This document shows positions 45,643-55,585 of a DNA stretch of 64,000 nt, piece by piece. The position numbers were made by a program, and so were the translations under genes. Origin of the DNA: Granulosicoccus sp045106195 (GTDB taxonomy: Bacteria; Pseudomonadota; Gammaproteobacteria; Granulosicoccales; Granulosicoccaceae); contig JBGCEH010000029.1 in NCBI GenBank assembly GCA_045106195.1, forward strand, positions 130,926 through 194,925, read 5' to 3'. Under the pieces are notes generated by a model. That model was given only the letters and a program-made list of their open reading frames with translations, made no database searches and was not told where the DNA came from. Within the stretch, counting starts at the first letter, position 1, and every line of letters begins with the position of its first letter.

Positions 45643-47943
45643 TCATTTGGACGATTTTGACTCAACCTCCACTGCCTGGACATTCTGAAATCCTCTAGGC
45701 AGTTTGCGTCCACGCTGCCCCCTTACTCCCAGATACTCTTCCAGCTCCCGGTACTTGATCGTCGTGTGCCGCTTACCACTGGTCACCCGCAACTTCTCAC
45801 CTGAGGACAGTACCGCCAGTGCCGTCATTGACTCCTCTCCGGACTTGAACTTTGCACCCGGGATATTATAGATCTTGTTGCCTTTACCCTTGGCCATTTC
45901 CGGCAATTCACCTATCGGAAACGCAAGCAGGCTGCCCGTGTTACTGATGGCACATACGCGATCTTCTGTTAAAGAGGCAATCCGCCGCGCCGCCAGGACC
46001 TGTGCGCCCTGAGGCACACTGATAACCGCTTTACCGGCTTTGTTGCGACTGAACAGATCGCCCAGTCGAGCAACAAAGCCATACCCTGCACTGGTTGAAA
46101 ACAGATAGCGATCATCATCATCACCCATCATGACGCTGATGAAACGCGCGCCATCGGGTGGCTTCACACGACCACTGATCGGCTCACCCAAGCCACGCGC
46201 TGATGGAAAGCCATGTGCCGGAACACAATACACGCGACCCGTGGAATCCAGAAACATGGCACTACGGTTGGTACGGCCACGCGCTGCACTTTGAAAGCTG
46301 TCACCGGCCTTGTAGTTCAGTGCAAGCGGATCAACATCAAAACCTTTGCCCGCCCTCACCCAACCACGTTCTGACAGCACAACAGTGATCGGCTCACTCG
46401 GTATGAGGTCAGCCTCGGATATCGCCTGCGCAGCACTACGCTGAACGATAGGAGAACGACGATCGTCTCCATAGGTTTCGATATCCTCCTGCAACTCTTT
46501 TTTCACTAGCGTCTTCATGCGCCGTTCTGATCCCAACGTTGCCTGAAGCTTTTCACGTTCTTTCTCAAGTGCTTCCTGCTCGCCACGGATCTTCATCTCT
46601 TCAAGTTGTGCAAGATGTCGTAGCTTTAGTTCAAGAATGGCCTCAGCCTGCTCGTCGCTGATCTTGAAGCGTTTCATGAGTACAGGCTTTGGCTCATCAT
46701 TGTTTCGGATAATTGCAATAACCTCATCGATATTGAGGTAGGCGATCATCAGGCCTTCAAGCAAATGAAGGCGCTTTTCCACTTTATCAAGACGCCACTG
46801 CAAGCGCCTTCGAACGGTCTCCACCCGAAAGGTTAGCCATTCACTGAGTATCTCCACCAGTGTTTTTACTTTAGGCCTGCCATTAAGCCCTATCATGTTC
46901 ATATTGACGCGATAGGTGCGTTCAAGATCCGTCGTGGCGAACAGATGTTGCATGACGCTGTCGACATCGACACGGTTGCTCCGCGGTGTAATAACCAGCC
47001 GGGTAGGATTTTCATGATCAGACTCATCACGAAGATCCTCGATCATGGGCAGCTTCTTGGCAATCATCTGCTGCGCTATCTGCTCAAGAATCTTTGCACC
47101 TGAGACCTGAAACGGCAGCGCAGTGACAATTATGTCACTACCTTCACGCTCATAAATTGCACGGCTACGCAAACTGCCATGCCCTGTCTCGTACATAGTG
47201 CGAATATCTTCAGGTGATGAAATCACCTCGGCATCGCTGGGGTAATCTGGTCCACTGACGTATTGCATCATGTCGTCAATGGTTGCCTTGGGTTTGTCCA
47301 GCAAGTGTATACAAGCCTTGCCAACCTCACGCAGATTGTGCGGTGGAATATCGGTCGCCATGCCCACTGCGATGCCCGTTGTGCTGTTAAGCAGGATGTG
47401 CGGCAAACGCGAAGGTAATAATGTCGGCTCGCTTAACGTACCATCAAAATTGGGTGAGAAATCAACCGTCCCCTGTCCCAGTTCCTGCAATAATGTTTTG
47501 GAGAATCTCGTCAACCGCGATTCGGTATAGCGCATGGCAGCAAATGACTTGGGATCATCCTGCGAGCCCCAGTTACCTTGCCCATCCACCAGAGGGTAAC
47601 GATAGGTAAATGGCTGGGCCATTAACACCATGGCTTCATAGCAGGCAGTATCGCCGTGCGGATGAAACTTGCCCAGTACATCACCGACGGTTCGTGCCGA
47701 CTTCTTATGCTTGGACGCAGCAGAAAGTCCAAGCTCGGACATCGCATAAACGATGCGGCGCTGCACTGGTTTGAGACCATCGCCAATATGCGGCAAGGCT
47801 CGGTCGAGAATGACGTACATGGAATAATCCAGGTAGGCCTTTTCGGTGTACTCGCTAAGCGGTAGTTCTTCCGCATTGTCAGGGACGACGGCAACGGGCA
47901 CCGCTGCCGACTTCTTTGATGAACGTTTCTTTTTCTGGGCCAT
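45643..47943 (-). CDS. parC: DNA topoisomerase IV subunit A
   Basis: ParC is the DNA-cutting subunit of topoisomerase IV. The 766 residues have an N-terminal extension rich in Lys and Ser, the catalytic AAMRYTESRL, and a C-terminal beta-propeller. At the position of E. coli Ser80 it has Thr (HPHGDTACYEAM, residue 99 here), while Glu84 is kept. Lack of the QRRGGKG box distinguishes it from GyrA. parE is not in the window. pgi lies 5 bases upstream in the same direction. Confidence 0.95.
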   Translation of the reverse strand: MAQKKKRSSKKSAAVPVAVVPDNAEELPLSEYTEKAYLDYSMYVILDRALPHIGDGLKPVQRRIVYAMSELGLSAASKHKKSARTVGDVLGKFHPHGDTACYEAMVLMAQPFTYRYPLVDGQGNWGSQDDPKSFAAMRYTESRLTRFSKTLLQELGQGTVDFSPNFDGTLSEPTLLPSRLPHILLNSTTGIAVGMATDIPPHNLREVGKACIHLLDKPKATIDDMMQYVSGPDYPSDAEVISSPEDIRTMYETGHGSLRSRAIYEREGSDIIVTALPFQVSGAKILEQIAQQMIAKKLPMIEDLRDESDHENPTRLVITPRSNRVDVDSVMQHLFATTDLERTYRVNMNMIGLNGRPKVKTLVEILSEWLTFRVETVRRRLQWRLDKVEKRLHLLEGLMIAYLNIDEVIAIIRNNDEPKPVLMKRFKISDEQAEAILELKLRHLAQLEEMKIRGEQEALEKEREKLQATLGSERRMKTLVKKELQEDIETYGDDRRSPIVQRSAAQAISEADLIPSEPITVVLSERGWVRAGKGFDVDPLALNYKAGDSFQSAARGRTNRSAMFLDSTGRVYCVPAHGFPSARGLGEPISGRVKPPDGARFISVMMGDDDDRYLFSTSAGYGFVARLGDLFSRNKAGKAVISVPQGAQVLAARRIASLTEDRVCAISNTGSLLAFPIGELPEMAKGKGNKIYNIPGAKFKSGEESMTALAVLSSGEKLRVTSGKRHTTIKYRELEEYLGVRGQRGRKLPRGFQNVQAVEVESKSSK

Positions 47944-47947
47944 GGTC

Positions 47948-49600
47948 TCAGGCTAGTAGGTTAGATAGTTTCAACGCTCGATTAATCAAACCGTTGGTTG
48001 AAGCATCATGATTATCAACCGATGTACTCTGTTGCATCTCCTGATGAATGGATTTTGCCAATGCCTTGCCCAGCTCCACGCCCCATTGATCAAATGGGTT
48101 AATATCCCAGATGGCGGCTTCAGCAAACACCTTGTGTTCGTACAAGGCAATCAAGGCACCGAGAGCCTTCGGGGTCAGCTGTTGTACAAGCAGTGTATTG
48201 CTAGGACGATTTCCCTGGAAGGTACGATGACCAGACAATCTTGCTATTTCTTCGTCACTGGAGCCGCTTTGCCGCATATCAGCCGCGAGTTCCTCAGCGG
48301 TCTTGCCCATCATCAACGCTTCTGATTGAGCGAAGCAGTTGGCCATCAACAGCTCCTGATGAATACCGAGCGGGTTCAGGCTTTGCACTGCCATAATGAA
48401 ATCTGTCGGGATAAGATGCGTACCCTGATGCACCAGTTGGAAATAGGCATGCTGGCCGTTCGTGCCCGGCTCTCCCCACACCACAGGTCCGGTAGCCATG
48501 GCGACAGACGTACCATCATGGTGTACGGACTTGCCATTGCTTTCCATGGTCAGCTGCTGCAAGTAGGCAGGAAAACGATGCAAGTACTGATCGTACGGCG
48601 CAATCAGATGACTTGGGGCCCCCCAGAAGTTGGTGTACCAGACCGTTAACAGCGCAAGCGTCACTGGCATGTTTTCGGCCAGCGGTGCATTCTGCGCATG
48701 TTGGTCCATCTCGTAGGCACCACAGAGAAATTGCTCAAAACGCTCCATGCCAATGGACAGTGCCAACGTCAGGCCAATAGCAGACCACAGTGAATAGCGG
48801 CCACCCACCCAGTCCCAGAAACCGAACATGTTGTCAGTATCAATACCAAAAGCCGATACCGCATCGGCATTAGTAGACAGTGCAGCGAAATGCTTGGCAA
48901 TATCATCCTCACTTGCATCACTTTCCAGAAACCATCTGCGTGCTGAATGCGCATTGCTTAACGTTTCCTGTGTCGTGAACGTCTTTGACGCCACAATGAA
49001 CAACGTGGTTTCCGGCGCAACCTTTTTCAACGTTGACACAAGATGCGAGCCGTCGACGTTGGAAACAAAGTGAATCTTTAACCGTGAATGCGCAAACGGT
49101 GCCAGTGCTTCAACCGCCATCAGCGGTCCCAGATCGGAGCCACCGATACCGATGTTCACAACATCAGTGATCGGCTTGCCAGAAAATCCCGTCCAACTAC
49201 CATCGCGCACTTTTCCGGTAAACGTCCCCATACGGCCCAACACATCTCGTACCGCCGGCATAACGTCTTTGCCATCGACCTTGATTGCATCACTACCCTG
49301 ATAGCGAAGTGCACTGTGCAGTGCCGGGCGCTTTTCCGTGGTGTTGACAATCTCACCTGCAAACAAAGCATCAAACTTTGCCGTAACATCACAGGCCTCT
49401 GCCAGAGCAACCAGTTTCTGATGGGTTTCAGTGGTGATGTGATTTTTGGAATAATCCAGAAAGAGGCCCGCAGCACTCAGCTGGAATTTGTCGAACCGTG
49501 TGTTGTCAGTGGCAAAATGCTCGCGCAAGGTTGTTTGTGCCATCGCTTGCTGATGCACTTCCAGATCACGCCATTGTTCAAGCTCAAGAGGATTAGTCAT
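47948..49600 (-). CDS. pgi: glucose-6-phosphate isomerase
   Basis: Pgi interconverts glucose-6-phosphate and fructose-6-phosphate. The 550 residues include IGIGGSDLGP, the SKTFTTQET signature, FWDWVGGRYSLWSAIG, and the C-terminal segment with NPFDQWGVELGK. All family motifs are intact. It is 5 bases before parC and 20 bases after the VOC gene; all three may share a transcript. Confidence 0.96.
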   Translation of the reverse strand: MTNPLELEQWRDLEVHQQAMAQTTLREHFATDNTRFDKFQLSAAGLFLDYSKNHITTETHQKLVALAEACDVTAKFDALFAGEIVNTTEKRPALHSALRYQGSDAIKVDGKDVMPAVRDVLGRMGTFTGKVRDGSWTGFSGKPITDVVNIGIGGSDLGPLMAVEALAPFAHSRLKIHFVSNVDGSHLVSTLKKVAPETTLFIVASKTFTTQETLSNAHSARRWFLESDASEDDIAKHFAALSTNADAVSAFGIDTDNMFGFWDWVGGRYSLWSAIGLTLALSIGMERFEQFLCGAYEMDQHAQNAPLAENMPVTLALLTVWYTNFWGAPSHLIAPYDQYLHRFPAYLQQLTMESNGKSVHHDGTSVAMATGPVVWGEPGTNGQHAYFQLVHQGTHLIPTDFIMAVQSLNPLGIHQELLMANCFAQSEALMMGKTAEELAADMRQSGSSDEEIARLSGHRTFQGNRPSNTLLVQQLTPKALGALIALYEHKVFAEAAIWDINPFDQWGVELGKALAKSIHQEMQQSTSVDNHDASTNGLINRALKLSNLLA

Positions 49601-49619
49601 AATGAGTCACTGTCTTTAA

Positions 49620-50294
49620 TCAAGAAAGATCGTTATGGAGAGGAAAGTGGTGGCCACCAATGCTCATTCGGGCATGTAGCGCGGCCTTGCCGGGCACCAG
49701 ATCAACGAGATGATCAGCACCAATAGCCTGCAGCGCAGCCATGACAGAATCGACTTGTGGATGTTGCAATTGAAGTTTGTTCAGTCGTAGACCTTGGTCT
49801 TGCATCCGGCTAACCGGGTTCAACCCTTGCGGCCATTGTATAAGGATAGGAAACACCCCGTCATACGCAAGGGTTCCATCAGCGCGCAGTCCAATCCGCC
49901 ACTGTAGATCGCCGCGGGTCAGCTCAACCGCCTCTCCTGCATCCGCACCTGCAGCTTTTGCGGCATCCAGCGCAGCATCAAGATCGGCGCATCCCACCAC
50001 CCAGGTGGTCAGTTGTGGAGATACTCCAAGGCGCACTTTGAAAGGCTGGCTATCCAGCTCGAACCAGCGAGCACGCAAGGGCGCAGACGCCTGTGGATCG
50101 GTTGCGATGATCTCCAGAAAGGAATCTGCGGAGAGTGCAGTCAGATGGTTGTGGGTCGCCATCAGTGGATGATTGCCGCCAAACGGAAGTTTGATGCCGC
50201 TGTGCTGTTCAAACCACAAGACACCTGATTGCAGGTCGCTGGCGCACACCACCAGGTGGTCGAATTTGCAACGAATTGTGGGTTTGGCGGGCAT
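49620..50294 (-). CDS. VOC/glyoxalase-like protein
   Basis: From the ATG at 50294 it is 224 residues, with a glyoxalase-like (VOC) fold: FDHLVVCASDLQSGVLWFEQ begins the first motif, and TALSADSFLEIIA and LDAAKAAG follow. The His and Glu expected as metal ligands are present (FDH, LEII). It belongs to the glyoxalase-like domain group of unknown substrate. The longer frame to 50567 is in a different context and is rejected. It is just upstream of pgi. Confidence 0.8.
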   Translation of the reverse strand: MPAKPTIRCKFDHLVVCASDLQSGVLWFEQHSGIKLPFGGNHPLMATHNHLTALSADSFLEIIATDPQASAPLRARWFELDSQPFKVRLGVSPQLTTWVVGCADLDAALDAAKAAGADAGEAVELTRGDLQWRIGLRADGTLAYDGVFPILIQWPQGLNPVSRMQDQGLRLNKLQLQHPQVDSVMAALQAIGADHLVDLVPGKAALHARMSIGGHHFPLHNDLS

Positions 50295-50376
50295 ACTATC
50301 GACAAGTCTGGTGAACGACAAAAAGGCCAGGCGAAGTATACTCCGTACTCGTCCAGCCACGCACGAGACCCCTATA

Positions 50377-51771
50377 GTGAGCTCAAGTGTCCAATTGCCT
50401 CTCTGGCTGGTACTGGTTTCGTTGGGACTGGCATCGCTCTGGCTGGTACAGCATTTTCTGCTTCCCACCGCTCGCTGGGTTCTCAGACGCAGGGCCAATC
50501 GTCTGATTGATGAGGTCAATTCGCGTCTTGCCCTCCAGTTACCCAGCTTCAAACTGACGCGCCGCACGGTTCTGGTTGATCGCCTGAGCTTTCATCCACG
50601 GGTCATGGAGCTGGTCGATGCCATGTCAGAGGCCGAAGACGTGCCACGCGAGGCGCTCATGCGCAAAGTGGGCATTTATGCGCGAGAAATCGTGCCAGCC
50701 TTCAACGCGCTGGTGTATTTCAAAGGTGCCTACTGGCTGGCAAGAAATCTGGTACACGCCTTTTACCGCGTCCGTCTGGGATTTGCCGACGACGAAGCAT
50801 TAGAGCGTCTTGGCCCGGAAAGCAGCGTGGTATTCCTGATGAATCACCGCAGCAACATGGATTATATCCTTGCCACCTATCTGGCCGCTGAACGCACAGC
50901 GCTCTCTTATGCAGTGGGCGAATGGGCCCGTGTCTGGCCCCTGCAACAGCTTATCCGGGCCATGGGCGGCTATTTTGTCCGGCGTGACTCCGGCGACCCC
51001 CTGTACCGCAGAGTGCTCGAGTGCTACGTGCAAATGGCCGCGGAAGGTGGCGTACCACAGGCCGTATTTCCCGAAGGCAAACTCAGCCGTGATGGCACAT
51101 TGGGTAAAGCCCGGCTTGGATTACTGGGCTATATGACGCGTGGTTTTGATCCACAAGGCCCACGTGACATTGTGTTCATTCCGGTCGGTATCAACTATGA
51201 CCGTGTCATTGAAGATCGAAGTCTGCTCCGTACGCTGGACAGGCTCCCCAGACGCAGCACCCGATTCGCCCTTGGCATCATCACACGCTATACAGCAAAG
51301 ACGCTTTGGCAATCCTTACGTGGCAAACGATTCCGAAACGGGTATGCCTGCGTGAATTTCGGTCGTCCGGTATCGCTGCAGGAATGGATGAACGAACGAT
51401 CGATAAAGGCAGGTGAGATGGATGATGTCAGCCTGTTGGCGACCGATCTTATGCAGCGTATTGGTAACATCACTCCTATCCTGCCCGTCGCCCTGGTCAC
51501 CACACTGGTCGTTGCCGAGCCTGACCGCCAGTTCAGTTCAATGGAACTGCAAGCCAGCGTATTAGCGCTACTGGAAGACCTGGAGTCACGCGGCCACAAG
51601 GCCTATATTCCAAGAGGTGATTACACCTACGCTGTCGATGTCGGTGTTCGCATGCTCACATTGCGTGGCGCACTGCTAGACGAAGATGGGCTTTTAAAAG
51701 CCAACCCCGCCGAGATGCAGTTACTGACCTACTACGCCAATTCGATTATTCATCTAGTGAAAAAGGGGTAG
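50377..51771 (+). CDS. PlsB-like acyltransferase
   Basis: An acyltransferase of about 464 residues from GTG at 50377. A membrane helix at about residues 5-25 is followed by the HX4D motif in MNHRSNMDYIL and the FPEGKLSRDG motif used for glycerol-phosphate binding, typical of the PlsB/GPAT family. It is much shorter than E. coli PlsB (about 800 residues). It probably transfers acyl groups to a phosphorylated glycerol at the inner membrane, but the substrate is not known. A GTG at 50311 is an alternative start. It diverges from the VOC gene and overlaps hflC at its 3' end. Confidence 0.8.
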   Translation: MSSSVQLPLWLVLVSLGLASLWLVQHFLLPTARWVLRRRANRLIDEVNSRLALQLPSFKLTRRTVLVDRLSFHPRVMELVDAMSEAEDVPREALMRKVGIYAREIVPAFNALVYFKGAYWLARNLVHAFYRVRLGFADDEALERLGPESSVVFLMNHRSNMDYILATYLAAERTALSYAVGEWARVWPLQQLIRAMGGYFVRRDSGDPLYRRVLECYVQMAAEGGVPQAVFPEGKLSRDGTLGKARLGLLGYMTRGFDPQGPRDIVFIPVGINYDRVIEDRSLLRTLDRLPRRSTRFALGIITRYTAKTLWQSLRGKRFRNGYACVNFGRPVSLQEWMNERSIKAGEMDDVSLLATDLMQRIGNITPILPVALVTTLVVAEPDRQFSSMELQASVLALLEDLESRGHKAYIPRGDYTYAVDVGVRMLTLRGALLDEDGLLKANPAEMQLLTYYANSIIHLVKKG

Positions 51772-52732
51772 TCACCGCAGGCTCCATGGACTTCAAGTAC
51801 TCCCATGCTTCACTCGTTGTGCTCATGATTAACGTGGAGTTAGTCCGAAGCACTGATTTATACATATCCATGGTCCGCTGAAATTGATAGAAATCTACCG
51901 CCTCGGTTGACTGATTGTAAGCAGCGGCATAGATCTCTGTCGCCTTTGCATCAGCGTTACCCCGAATCTCCTCCACTTCACGGTAAGCCTCCGAGCGTAT
52001 CCGGTTTAGCTCACGCTCGCGGTTACCGTTAATTCTGGCAGCCTCACCATTGCCTTCAGAACGAAATCTTTCAGCGATCTGACGACGCTCACTGATCATG
52101 CGCTCGTAGATTTTCGGTCGCACGCTTTCATTGTAGTTAATGCGCTTGAAACGTATATCCAGTAGTTCAATTCCAAACACTTCGACCTTAGGCGCTGCCG
52201 CACTAAAGATCTCATCTTCCACCAATGCACGTCCTTTCCGAATTGGCACCAGCCCTCCCAGCGTGGCAAGATCAGCCTCTGACAACGTGGAATCACGCAA
52301 GGGCTTACGATCTTTGGTGGTACGCACCAGCTCGATAAGCTCATGCTTGGCCACAGCGTTCCGGGTTTCACTACCCAGAATATCGTCCAGTCGTGACTGG
52401 GCACTACGCTCGTCACGCAGTCTTAGAAAATATTGCAGAGGATCGGTGATACGCCAGCGTGCAAACAGGTCTACCGCGATATACAGCTTGTCCTTGGTAG
52501 GCATATTGCTAGGATCGCCATCCCATTCCAGAATACGCTTGTCAATAGGATTAACTTGCTGAACAAAAGGCGTCTTGAATTTAAGCCCAGCCTCTGTCTT
52601 GGGTTCACCCACAGGCTTTCCGAACTGCGTGATGATCACTTGCTGGGTCTCGTCAACCGTGTACAAGGACCCGGATAGCACCACAAAAACGGCCAGCACT
52701 ACAACGGTTATCAGTATCTGAGCAATTTTCAT
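51746..52732 (-). CDS. hflC: HflC, FtsH modulator subunit
   Basis: HflC forms with HflK a membrane complex that surrounds and controls the FtsH protease. The 328 residues start with a single transmembrane helix, then a stomatin/SPFH domain (QVIITQFGKPVGEP) and a coiled-coil-rich end. Its start overlaps the hflK stop (ATGA). The end overlaps the convergent acyltransferase gene by 26 bases. Confidence 0.95.
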   Translation of the reverse strand: MKIAQILITVVVLAVFVVLSGSLYTVDETQQVIITQFGKPVGEPKTEAGLKFKTPFVQQVNPIDKRILEWDGDPSNMPTKDKLYIAVDLFARWRITDPLQYFLRLRDERSAQSRLDDILGSETRNAVAKHELIELVRTTKDRKPLRDSTLSEADLATLGGLVPIRKGRALVEDEIFSAAAPKVEVFGIELLDIRFKRINYNESVRPKIYERMISERRQIAERFRSEGNGEAARINGNRERELNRIRSEAYREVEEIRGNADAKATEIYAAAYNQSTEAVDFYQFQRTMDMYKSVLRTNSTLIMSTTSEAWEYLKSMEPAVTTPFSLDE

Positions 52733-53784
52733 CGTACTGCCTCCTTCGCTGCGTTGAGATGCATCAGCGGCAGAATCTGTTGCGAGTTTTCATCAACAAT
52801 AATCTTGCTATCAAGACCGGGAAGTACTTCCTGCATCGTTTCGATATAGATTCTTCTGCGTGTTACCTCCGGGGCTTTCAGATACTCATAGAACACCGAG
52901 TTAAATCGTGAAGCATCACCTTCAGCCTCGTTGATTCGCTTGAGTCGGTAACCATCCGCCGCCCGTATGCTTTGATCTTTCTCACCTTCTGCCAACGGGA
53001 TGACCTTATTGTATTCACGCCTGGCGGCATTTATCAGACTCTCCTTTTCCTGCTGTGCCTGATTGACCTCATTGAACGATTCCTGAACAGGTCGTGGCGG
53101 ATTGATGTTTTTAAGCTGAACCTGGTCAATGCTGACGCCTATTGCGTACTTTCCGACCAGCCCCTGCATATTAACAAGCGCCTGGTCCTCAATTTCCTGA
53201 CGACCAATGGTGATGACCTCGTCAACGGTACGATCCCCAACTACCTCTCGCATGACCGATTCGGACAAGTCACGTAATGTCTCACCCGGATTGCGCACCT
53301 CGAACAGGAATTTCAGTGGCTCGGAGATGCGGTATTGCACCACCCATTCCACCAGTGCTGCGTTCAAGTCACCTGTCACCATCTGACTTTGGTTTGCCAG
53401 GTCGTTGGGACGGTTCTGACTGCGGTTGGTAGCGCCATCTGTAATAAACCCGAATTCCTGTTTTAGCTGACGCTTTACCGGAAGAATGGTCACCGTATCG
53501 ATGCCCAGCGGCAACTTGAAATGCAGACCGGATGTCTGCTCCGTAGAATACTGCCCAAAACGCTGCACTATACCCACAGAGTCACTGGGAACGGTATACG
53601 ACACGGTGTAGAGCGTGTAGCCGACCAGACCCACTAGGGCCAGCGCAAGGATGCCAAGAAAATTGCCTTTGCCACCGCCGCCAGCCACATAGACACCACC
53701 GGAGGCCGAATTGCCGGACTTGCCGCCGCCACCCGCATTCTTTAATTGCTTGAGAAAATTATCCAGCGCGTCGTTACCTGCCAT
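52729..53784 (-). CDS. hflK: HflK, FtsH modulator subunit
   Basis: The partner of HflC in the inner-membrane SPFH complex. From ATG at 53784 (GAGG upstream) it is 351 residues: a Gly/Asn-rich N-terminus, a membrane helix (about 45-65), the SPFH domain (SVGIVQRFGQY) and a C-terminal coiled coil. The in-frame start at 53799 is an alternative. hfq and hflX, often upstream, are not found here; the next gene is divergent. Confidence 0.94.
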   Translation of the reverse strand: MAGNDALDNFLKQLKNAGGGGKSGNSASGGVYVAGGGGKGNFLGILALALVGLVGYTLYTVSYTVPSDSVGIVQRFGQYSTEQTSGLHFKLPLGIDTVTILPVKRQLKQEFGFITDGATNRSQNRPNDLANQSQMVTGDLNAALVEWVVQYRISEPLKFLFEVRNPGETLRDLSESVMREVVGDRTVDEVITIGRQEIEDQALVNMQGLVGKYAIGVSIDQVQLKNINPPRPVQESFNEVNQAQQEKESLINAARREYNKVIPLAEGEKDQSIRAADGYRLKRINEAEGDASRFNSVFYEYLKAPEVTRRRIYIETMQEVLPGLDSKIIVDENSQQILPLMHLNAAKEAVR

Positions 53785-53959
53785 CCTGACCTCATCCAAA
53801 CCGTTGTCCCACCAGTAGAAAGCATAGTTGTTAATAAGACTGGCGCGTGGTCATTACCCATCGAAAAGGTAAAACGTGCAAATAATATGCAAGTGTCCAA
53901 CCTACTGGTATAACTAGGTAAGCGAAACACAAGCTTTTACCACAAAAGAGGAAGTTTGA

Positions 53960-54868
53960 ATGACAACGGTACAAGACCCCACAACCATTGACCCGGCAGA
54001 GGTCGACCGACGCATTTACGATCTTTACGACGAATACTGCCACAGTTCGATGACCCGTCGCGAATTCCTGCACAAGGCCAGCGCCATCACCATCGCAGGT
54101 GTATCCGGCCTGGCCATGGCGCAATCCCTGCTGCCACGCTATGCGCAGGCGCAGACCATCTCCTTCACCGATGAGCGCATCAAGGCCACCTATGTAGACT
54201 ATGCGTCTCCGGGAGGTACATCGGGGGAGATGCGCGGGTATCTGGTCCAACCTTCAACGGAAGGTCCACATCCAGCGGTGCTGGTGATTCATGAAAACCG
54301 AGGATTAAATCCCTATGTTGAAGATGTAGCTCGTCGATTTGCAACACAAGGCTTTCTCGCGCTGGCACCTGACGGGCTTTCGCCGGTTGGTGGTTATCCA
54401 GGTAACGACGACGACGGCAAGGAACTGCAACGCAGCCTTGATCAGACCCAGCTCAAACAGGACATGCTCAACAGCGCGCAGTTTGTTAAATCGCATGAGC
54501 TTTCCACCGGAAAGCTGGGATCTACCGGATTTTGCTGGGGCGGAGGCACTACCAACTTCCTGGCCGTCACCATGGGCAGCGACCTGAGTGCGGCTGTGCC
54601 CTTCTACGGATCGGCGCCTGCTGCAGAGGAAGTAGCTAAAATCCAGGCACCTTTGATGGTCCAGATGGCTAGCGATGATGAACGTATCAATGCGCAGTGG
54701 CCAGATTACGAGGCTGCGCTGAAAAGCAATGGCAAGGATTACTCAGCGTATATCTATGAAGGCACCAAGCACGGATTTCATAACAACTCTACGCCGCGCT
54801 TCAACAAAGAAGCGGCTGAGCTTGCGGAGACACGGACTGTTGAGTTTTTCAAGCAGCGCCTGAGTTGA
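53960..54868 (+). CDS. dienelactone hydrolase family protein, Tat-exported
   Basis: A 302-residue alpha/beta hydrolase of the dienelactone hydrolase group. A Tat signal is present (MTRREFLHKAS, then a hydrophobic core ending AQAQT). The nucleophile is Cys192 in GFCWGGG, the acid lies in ASDDERIN and the His in GTKHGFHN. Such enzymes hydrolyse lactones or esters; the substrate is unknown. It is preceded by a good ribosome-binding site (AGAGGAAG) and diverges from hflK. Confidence 0.92.
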   Translation: MTTVQDPTTIDPAEVDRRIYDLYDEYCHSSMTRREFLHKASAITIAGVSGLAMAQSLLPRYAQAQTISFTDERIKATYVDYASPGGTSGEMRGYLVQPSTEGPHPAVLVIHENRGLNPYVEDVARRFATQGFLALAPDGLSPVGGYPGNDDDGKELQRSLDQTQLKQDMLNSAQFVKSHELSTGKLGSTGFCWGGGTTNFLAVTMGSDLSAAVPFYGSAPAAEEVAKIQAPLMVQMASDDERINAQWPDYEAALKSNGKDYSAYIYEGTKHGFHNNSTPRFNKEAAELAETRTVEFFKQRLS

Positions 54869-54885
54869 TATATTGCTAATTGCAC

Positions 54886-54919
54886 TGATCCGGGTATTTG
54901 ACATTGACTACCCGGATCA
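54886..54919. repeat. perfect 11-bp inverted repeat between convergent genes
   Basis: TGATCCGGGTA and TACCCGGATCA pair perfectly around a 12-base loop between the hydrolase gene and the convergent DUF1415 gene. No T-run follows on either strand, so it is a stability hairpin or a non-canonical bidirectional terminator. Confidence 0.55.
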
Positions 54920-54983
54920 GGCCGAAGGACACCGTTTCGAGTGGCTTCTTCCCCGCAAAGCCACAACTATCATCCCCACGAAC

Positions 54984-55538
54984 TCAGCCATCGACGGCAC
55001 GGTTGAGGCTCTCAAGCACCTCTGCCCCCATCTCTTCCAGCTTCATGATGTTCGCCTCGGGAATACCATCAGGATCAGGGTGTGATGCCACGGCCCGCGT
55101 CACACTCTCCTCTGTCAATAGATGGAGAATCGGGTAAGGGGAACGGTTGGTCCAGTTCTCGGGATCGTCAAAATCGGTGTCATCAAACTGGTAATCCGGA
55201 TGGAAGCTGGCCAGTTGCAGCTGTTCTTCCAGCCCGATATCTTCCAGCAAGGCTTCGGCCATAGCCAGCAGGTCCAGATAGGCGTCGAAGTCCTCAAAAC
55301 CCTCGGGCAATACCAATAATGTGGTGGCCTGAAGGTCTCCCGCTACCAGCGCATCGGCCTCATCGGCCAGCTGTTGCAGGCAGTCAGCCTCGGTATCACC
55401 GTCAGCCACCACGATGTTCATTTGGCGACGGCGCAAGGCTGCGGAGGCAAAAGGGCAGAGATTCAGGCCAATGACGACGGCTTCTACCCATCGTTCTACG
55501 CGTGCAGCTATCTGAGAATGAGGTTGTGAATGATGCAC
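54984..55538 (-). CDS. DUF1415 domain protein
   Basis: A 184-residue (GTG start) protein of the DUF1415 family: VERWVEAVVIGLNLCPFA near the start and HPDYQFDDTDFDDPENWTNRSPYP (split) in the centre are typical. The conserved Cys in NLCPFA suggests a redox or metal role, but function is unknown. It diverges from dapC with only 47 bases between starts. Confidence 0.88.
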   Translation of the reverse strand: MHHSQPHSQIAARVERWVEAVVIGLNLCPFASAALRRRQMNIVVADGDTEADCLQQLADEADALVAGDLQATTLLVLPEGFEDFDAYLDLLAMAEALLEDIGLEEQLQLASFHPDYQFDDTDFDDPENWTNRSPYPILHLLTEESVTRAVASHPDPDGIPEANIMKLEEMGAEVLESLNRAVDG

Positions 55539-55572
55539 GTAGGTTGCTGCTCGTTAGATGCGAATGGTCCCG

Positions 55573-55578
55573 TATAAT
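55573..55578 (+). promoter_or_regulatory. consensus -10 hexamer 8 bases before dapC
   Basis: TATAAT lies only 7 bases before the dapC ATG, so a transcript from it would start at about the A of the ATG and be leaderless. A -35 is not obvious at 17 bases (TTGCTG is 23 bases away). Confidence 0.35.
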
Positions 55579-55585
55579 ACGCGGT

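Noticed and set aside
50295..50567. N-terminal extension of the VOC protein
   Set aside because: Overlaps the divergent acyltransferase gene and has low-complexity basic sequence.
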